Of a stretch of 64,000 nt of DNA, positions 58,400-64,000 are shown piece by piece. This stretch comes from Nageia nagi (taxonomy: Eukaryota; Pinophyta): NCBI GenBank assembly GCA_050084985.1, contig JBITNC010000001.1, positions 81,902,001 through 81,966,000 of the forward strand, written 5' to 3'. The stretch's first letter is position 1; the number at the start of each line of letters is the position of its first letter. The position numbers and the translations under genes were made by a program. The notes beneath the pieces were generated by a model. It was not told the origin of the DNA. It saw only the letters and a program-made list of their open reading frames with translations, and ran no database searches.

Positions 58400-59915
58400 A
58401 AATTAAGAAAATTAAGTAGATTGCATTCTTGATTTAGGTTCTCAAGCAAATTTAATTTCAGAGACTATGGTAAGTAATTTGGAATTGGAAACTTTCGACC
58501 ATCCAAATCCATATCCTTTGGGTTGGGTGCATCATAATGCTAGTTTGCAAGTCACTAAGCAATGTAGTGGAAATTTGGTATTTGTGCAAAGCACATTAAT
58601 GAAGTTATGTTTGGTGTTGTTCCTTTAAGCATTTGTGGTGTCATTATTAGTAACCATTACATATGGGATAGAGATGGTATTTATTACAAAAGATTGAATA
58701 AATTACAATTGGTTAAAGATGAAAAGATGTTTCTAGCTAGTGTACATAAAAGTAGAAAAAAGCTACCTTTGGTCACTTCCAGTATGGTAAAACATCTTAT
58801 GAATGCTCTAATTTATTTTTCTTAGATCATGGTAAAAATAGGAGCCTTGGGTGAGGTGAATCTCATGCTGTTAGTGATGTGCAATACAAATTTCATGTCA
58901 TTAGTGATGTGCAAAAGAGAGGAACAAATGAAGGATTTGGTTCAAGAATTTACTAACTTGTTTGCAAACCCATAAGGATTACCTCCTATGTAAGATATAC
59001 AACATGATATTCACTTATTACTTGATGCTTCATTACCTAATATAGCTTTTTATTGGTAATCAATTTTGGAGCAAGGGGAGATAAGGAGGCAAATTCAAGA
59101 GTTGGTTAATATCTCCATGTGGATCACCCATTATTTTGATTTTCAAGAAGGATCAAACTGAAGAATGTGCATTGACTGTAGAGCAATAAAAAAAATCACT
59201 ATCATAAATTGCTATCCTTTGCCTTAGATAGATGATATTTTGGATTAGTTATAAGGGGTAAGATTCTTCACAAAATTGGACTTAAGGAGTGGATATCACC
59301 AAGTTAAAATCAAGGAGGAGAACATTTGGAAGACTACTTTCAAGACAAGATAAGGCCTATTTGAATGGTTTGTTTTTCCATTTGGTTTGTACAATGTACC
59401 AACCAATTTTATTCTTGTTTATAGTTCTACTTGTGAAGAACATATTGTACATCTTAGAAAAGTATTTCAAAATTTGCATAAGGAGAAGTTATTATTGAAA
59501 CATACAAAATGTGAGTTTGGAAAAGAGTATTTGGTGTATTTGGACCATGTTATTGGTCATGTACAACTTAATATAAATCCTAACAAAGTAAATGCTACAG
59601 TAAATTGGTAAGGACCATCTAATCTAACTGAAGTAAGGAGTTTCTTAGGTGCTGTCCAATATTTTAGAAAGTTTATTATTGAGTTTTCTCATATTACTTC
59701 ACCTTTACATGATGTAATTAGAAAAAGGCAAGTTTTCCAATGGGAGAAACAACAAAAAACATCTTTTGATACTTTGAAGTGAAATATTATTAGTGCACCT
59801 ATGCTAGCACATCTTGATTTGTAGAATCCATTTGAAATGAGGACTGATGCAAATGACTATGCCATGGAAGCCATTTTGTTACAAGAAAGTAAAATAATTT
59901 GCTATCATTGTGAAA
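58400..59915 (+). pseudogene. gypsy protease, RT and RNase H with internal RT deletion
   Basis: Protease at about 58430 reads CILDLGSQANLI, with Ser of D-S-G now Leu, and goes on with ICGVIISNHYIWDRDGIYY. RT begins DIHLLLDASLPNIAFYW, then [36 protein letters not shown] and PFGLYNVPTNF. The next residues are ILVYSSTCEEHIVHLRKVFQ, so some 20-25 residues that should hold the (F/Y)xDD catalytic motif are missing. RNase H starts FEMRTDANDYAMEAILLQ and breaks off at about 59915, where a different family begins. Confidence 0.87.
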
Positions 59916-60320
59916 AGTTTAAAAGTAGTTGGAAGATTAAGGGAACAATTGAGTTAACCATACTTCCATGTGATTTCTTACTTTTTGAGTTTAATATTAA
60001 TAAGATATGGAATGGGTTCTAGATAATGGACCTTGGTGGTTTAGGAAGAGTAGTCTACATTTGAAAAAAAATGCATGTAGGATTTAGACCTAAAAAGTAA
60101 TCCTTTACAGTGATACCAATGTGTGTTAATTTAGCCCTTATAGCACTATACTTTTGGTTTGTTAAACCAATCAAAGGGATTACATGCATCCTTGATGAAT
60201 TTATATACCTAGATATGAATAACTGATCTAGTTCTTTGTTTAGTTTAGCAAGAATTTATGCACATATTGATGTAGCAAAATAGATTCAAACTTGAATTTG
60301 GTTACAAATTAAATAAAAGG
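59915..60320 (+). pseudogene. DUF4283 (LINE ORF1-type) fragment fused to gypsy RNase H
   Basis: After ICYHCEKF of RNase H the same frame reads SSWKIKGTIELTILPCDFLL and FEFN. After one shift it gives VLDNGPWWFRKSSLHLKKN. A later frame gives VNLALIALYFWF, GITCILDEFIYLDMNN and LARIYAHIDVAK. This is the DUF4283 path: W...G.I.L..LP.GFF.F.F, LxxGPWxxG...L.LK.W, V.L..LP...W, IG..LG..L.xD, AR(I/V).(A/V)x(I/M)DxSK. The join is in frame in the 61-codon open stretch at 59837-60022. Confidence 0.8.
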
Positions 60321-61914
60321 GGTGAGAATGTTAGGAAATCTCATATAACTTGAAATTAATTACTTTTTAGTGTGTAAAATATTTGCTTATATAGATAAGG
60401 AATACCTACCTATACCTAAGGAACAATAATAATAACCATAAAGTGTGATGAGCCTAAATTGGGTTGAAGGGGATTTATCCTAAATCCCTCAAGTTTAGAC
60501 AAGCCAAACCACCAAATATGCCCTAGGAGAGGTGCATTGGTCTTCAAAGCTTTGTATATCACAAATCAAGCTCAAATAATGCAAGTAAAACCAACTTCTC
60601 ATAAAATTTTCAAATACCCAATGTAGGGATAAGGAAGCCATAATAAAAATAATCAAGATAAAATATAAATTCATTATCTAACATGTAAGCTAGCAATGCA
60701 AATACAAAATTACACACCCACAATTATGCTAAATATCCATGCAAGTAATTGGAAATAATTGATAAGTAAATAGCAAAATAATATAATTGTATTAGAATAT
60801 GGAATGAGATGAATCTCAATCACAATATAGTTACTAAGAAGATTGATGATCTATGGATAAATATCAGTAGTGTGATGAAGTGTATACCAAGGCTTTTTCC
60901 TTCAACAGTTGTAGTGAAATCTTAGATATCCACAAGTAATATTCTATTAATCCAAGGGCAATGCCAACATCCCTCAGATAGCTAGCTAACAACTTGGGTT
61001 ATGCCAACCCCTAAGTATGTGTCCACATAAGTCCTATACTATAGCTCACGATAGGTAACTCACTTTAAATAAGTGGAATTCTAAAATATCCAAGGTCCAA
61101 CCAAGAAGAGAAAGAAGTAATAATCATATCATATGTTTGGTCCTCTAGGATTCCTCCTTAAATAGGTGAGGTAGCTTATCTTCTAATCATGCATTGGGGT
61201 TGATCAAATGGTGTACAAGGGTGATATGTATGCTCCTTAGCTAACATATAAGATAAGATGCCTTGAGATAAGTATTAACACATCTAAGGACCAATAATGC
61301 CAACATTAGTTAAGTGGGAACTTTCATGTGCCTTAGTATCGACATGAACATAAACTAGCAAGCCTCCAAGGTAAGATGTGGATGTCTTGGGATGCCCAAA
61401 TGCTCAACATGTGGTCCAATCCTCTCCATAATCCCAATTTCCAAGTGTGGGTGCTTTTTAGTGCCTTGAAATTCCCAATATCTCTCTAAGTGTGCTACAT
61501 CCAAGCCAAGGTACCTTCTTGTGCCTTGTGATGGGTGAAATCATCTAAGTTCATTCTCTACCTTAAAAGGGGAGTAATAAATACAATAAATACCCATTAA
61601 TGCTAATTTATAATTCATCAAGGATTTAAATATGTAATGTCTCAAATTAGGTGACTAACATTGCATTTACAAATATTAAGTACCTTGGTATTTCAATTAC
61701 ATAATTATTAGTATTATTAAATATAAAATAATTTTGAACGAGCTAAAATTTATCGTAACATCTCATAATTAGAGTAATTAATTACTCTCCAAGTGGAACT
61801 TACAATAATTGGACTAAAAATCCACTAAATTACCAAAATTAAATAAAAATAATCCTAATATAATGTTCCCATTTATCATAGGTGAAATGGGGGAAAACTA
61901 TAAAAATGGGAATA
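60321..61914. other. non-coding sequence
   Basis: AAAGGGGTGAGAA followed by TGTTAGG at about 60330 has the look of a polypurine tract and LTR start on the plus strand. No matching LTR was found. The rest (loosely repeated GTGCCTT and GCCAACA phrases at 60960-61530) holds no domain. Confidence 0.4.
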
Positions 61915-63130
61915 TTACAATTAGGACCCTCCCAAATTGCTTATCCCCAAGCAATTGAGAATAACTTCAATTACAGCAAAGTCCTCATAATCCCTCACTT
62001 CATCCTCATAGTTGATTATAGAATTAATGAACTCTATCTTAATCCTCTTGATGGCTTCCTTCCTTTGAAAACCTGCTCCTTTCCTATCTTGTTCCTTAAT
62101 GCCACATAGCATGACTTATTGGAATTGAATTTTAAACTTCATATCCAAGGTTTTATAGTTGGAGATGATTTCTCCAAGTGTATACAACCATTGAAATCCA
62201 AGCACTATATGTGGTAGACCCCCTAGTGGTAGAATATAGAAGTTATTAGTGACCGCATAATCTTCAAATTTGATGTTAATATTCTTTACCTTCTTATGGA
62301 TTACTAAAGTGCTTTCATTACCAATGGACACCACAAATCTTGGAAAATCTTAAAGTCTTGAATTCTTTATCAATAAAGTTATGAGTAGCTCCTCTATTAA
62401 TTAGTACCACAAAGTTACTATTATCAACATATCCTTCTATCTCATTATTCATGAATTAGGATGGTCCCTTCAAGGTGACAATTACTCCTCCAATATCCTT
62501 AGTCATAATATCATGTTGGTAACTATCTAACTAATCATTCAAATCTTATTTTATCTCAAGGACTTCAAGATATAGATTTTTTACCTTTCTATTACATCAA
62601 TGTCCTTTCTCCTATGGATTTTGACAAGTGAAATAAAGTTTTTATTTCCTTAGTTCCTCATGAGTTGTAGAACCTATTTTGCTAATAGGTTTTGAGGGAG
62701 GTAGTGAAGGCTTTTCTTCTATGGGTCCCTTTCTTATCGTAGCTATTGGATCTCCTACCATTGTTGAATTTATCACCACTCCTTTTAGTTTATTAGATCC
62801 TTCAAGTAATATGGCCTTACAAATGATTTTTGCTAACATTGGAGGTTCCATGGCTTTGAGTGATGACCTTATTGGTCATTGTAATCCATCTATGAATATG
62901 TATGTGAGCCTCCCATCATCCATATTTGGGATAGCAACTATAATTTTTTAAAACTCTTCTATGAAATCCCCAACTATGTTGGTTTTCTTGAGCAATCAAA
63001 TCTACCTAATACTCTTTTGCTGTATTCTTCAAATGATTTGATATATCCATGACCTAAGGTAGTTAGATGTAATGCAACCACTTAAACCTCAAAAATTAGG
63101 ACTAATTTTTTATTTATTTATTTGACAATG
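61915..63130 (-). pseudogene. chromovirus-like gypsy gag and protease
   Basis: Right to left: a capsid end (YIKSFEEYSKRVLG, MEPPMLAKIICKAILLEG) and a broken knuckle (FTCQNP.EKGH). Then comes protease as FVVLINRGATHNFIDKEF, where the active-site Asp of LID[ST]G is Asn, and VVSIGNESTLVIHKKVKNIN, NNFYILPLGGLPHIVLGFQW and LYTLGEI. The LPLGG..(V)VLGxQWL..LG motif is typical of Del/Tekay-type chromoviruses. Several stops and one frameshift; the rest of pol is not visible to the left. Confidence 0.85.
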
Positions 63131-64000
63131 ATAATCTTTGAGAATAGACTATTACTTGTAAATCTTTTGTCCCACATGGACCATATGATGATGTTATCCA
63201 TACTTTATCTGGATATCACCTTCCTAAGGTAAGTACTAGGGCACATTTACCACATACGCCCACCTCACTTGCATGCGATATCCCATGATGATCTTACTCT
63301 AATTTGTTTTTGAGTAAGGCCTTTACCATCATGAGAATGTAAACTTAATCTTGATGTGTAGCTTAGGTCAAATTCCCTATCTTATATTTTTATGATTGCC
63401 TTTTTATTTATTTTTATTAGGTAGTGTTGGGATCCTTTCCCTTATCTAAACTTGGAATACTTTTTAAAATCATACAAACCATAGTTTAGGGTTGATGTAC
63501 ATCATTTGAACTCATCCCATTAATTTTATTTAATGGTAAGTCCCTCAATAAGTATATTGAACTCATGACTATTTCAAACCCTAACATTTGAGAGAGATCA
63601 AATTCTCATTATTAAATCTTTACAAAAAAAATCCATAAAATCATTAATGCATTCAAAAATAATATAATGGGATTAAACTTTTGCATTCCTATTAGTACAT
63701 AAAAATTTTAGCATATGAGAGACATAGGTTTAGCATGATGATCCATAAACCATCAATGTATACTAAGGTATATAGTAAGGAGAATTAGATTTTGTTTTAA
63801 CTTTAACATACTATGTACCATTGATCATTTAATCAGATAAGCTCTAATCATGTATGAACTTAATACTTTTCAAAATGAATTTAGATAATACAAAGATCAT
63901 AACCCTTAGAATATTGAATAGCTTTCCTTCTTGCTAACCACCTTATTTTATTATTACATCCAATATTACATAAAACAACAAATACATCATTTAAAGACTC
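63131..64000. other. non-coding sequence to the end of the window
   Basis: No recognisable gene. It may be the leader and LTR of the minus-strand gypsy fragment; too little is visible to mark ends. Confidence 0.4.

Overview
This is an AT-rich, intron- and operon-free stretch of a plant nuclear genome made almost wholly of decayed retrotransposons nested in one another. I see no intact host gene, no tRNA, rRNA or CRISPR array. The evidence for a plant is the element set: Ty1/copia and Tat-lineage Ty3/gypsy elements with initiator-Met primer-binding sites, an L1-type LINE with a DUF4283 ORF1, a plant mobile domain (PMD) gene, and a broken pentatricopeptide-repeat (PPR) gene. The PPR wording resembles gymnosperm PPR proteins as I remember them, so a large repeat-rich genome such as a conifer's is plausible, but the species cannot be fixed from the sequence.

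Layout. 1-1016: AT-rich flank. 1017-6511: nearly complete minus-strand Ty1/copia element with two 604-bp LTRs, broken by a few stops and one frameshift. 6.9-8.7 kb: GC-rich degenerate repeat, 77-bp tandem repeats and an orphan LTR. 9.3-11.7 kb: decayed plus-strand copia pol. 13.5-21.5 kb: minus-strand Tat-like gypsy element that has lost RT, RNase H and integrase core. It is split in its protease by a complete 4.2-kb non-autonomous LTR element (15141-19342, TSD TAGCA) that carries a gag remnant and an unrecognised acidic repeat-rich ORF. 22.6-26.3 kb: decayed minus-strand copia. 27.5-34.9 kb: full-length minus-strand LINE with a 17-bp target-site duplication, itself interrupted by about 1.8 kb of unknown DNA. 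35.1-35.6 kb: LTR related to the one at 8.2 kb. 36.2-38.4 kb: plus-strand PMD pseudogene. 41.1-41.45 kb: 36-bp minisatellite. 43.6-56.6 kb: minus-strand Tat-like gypsy element with an extra archaeal-type RNase H.

The second Tat element is interrupted twice: by a 4,620-bp insertion (TSD TTTTC) holding a PPR pseudogene, and by a 269-bp SMART/TRIM-type mini LTR element (64-bp LTRs, TSD GATAC). 57.15-59.9 kb is a plus-strand gypsy element whose RT lost its catalytic segment; its RNase H runs directly into a DUF4283 fragment (to 60.3 kb). 61.9-63.1 kb holds a minus-strand chromovirus-like gag-protease fragment.

How it fits together: the autonomous-type copia element at 1-6.5 kb and the non-autonomous element at 15-19 kb have the same polypurine tract, LTR edge and primer-binding-site type, so the second could have been moved by machinery of the first kind. 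All coordinates of decayed domains are by-eye translations and approximate; TSD and LTR ends were read base by base.
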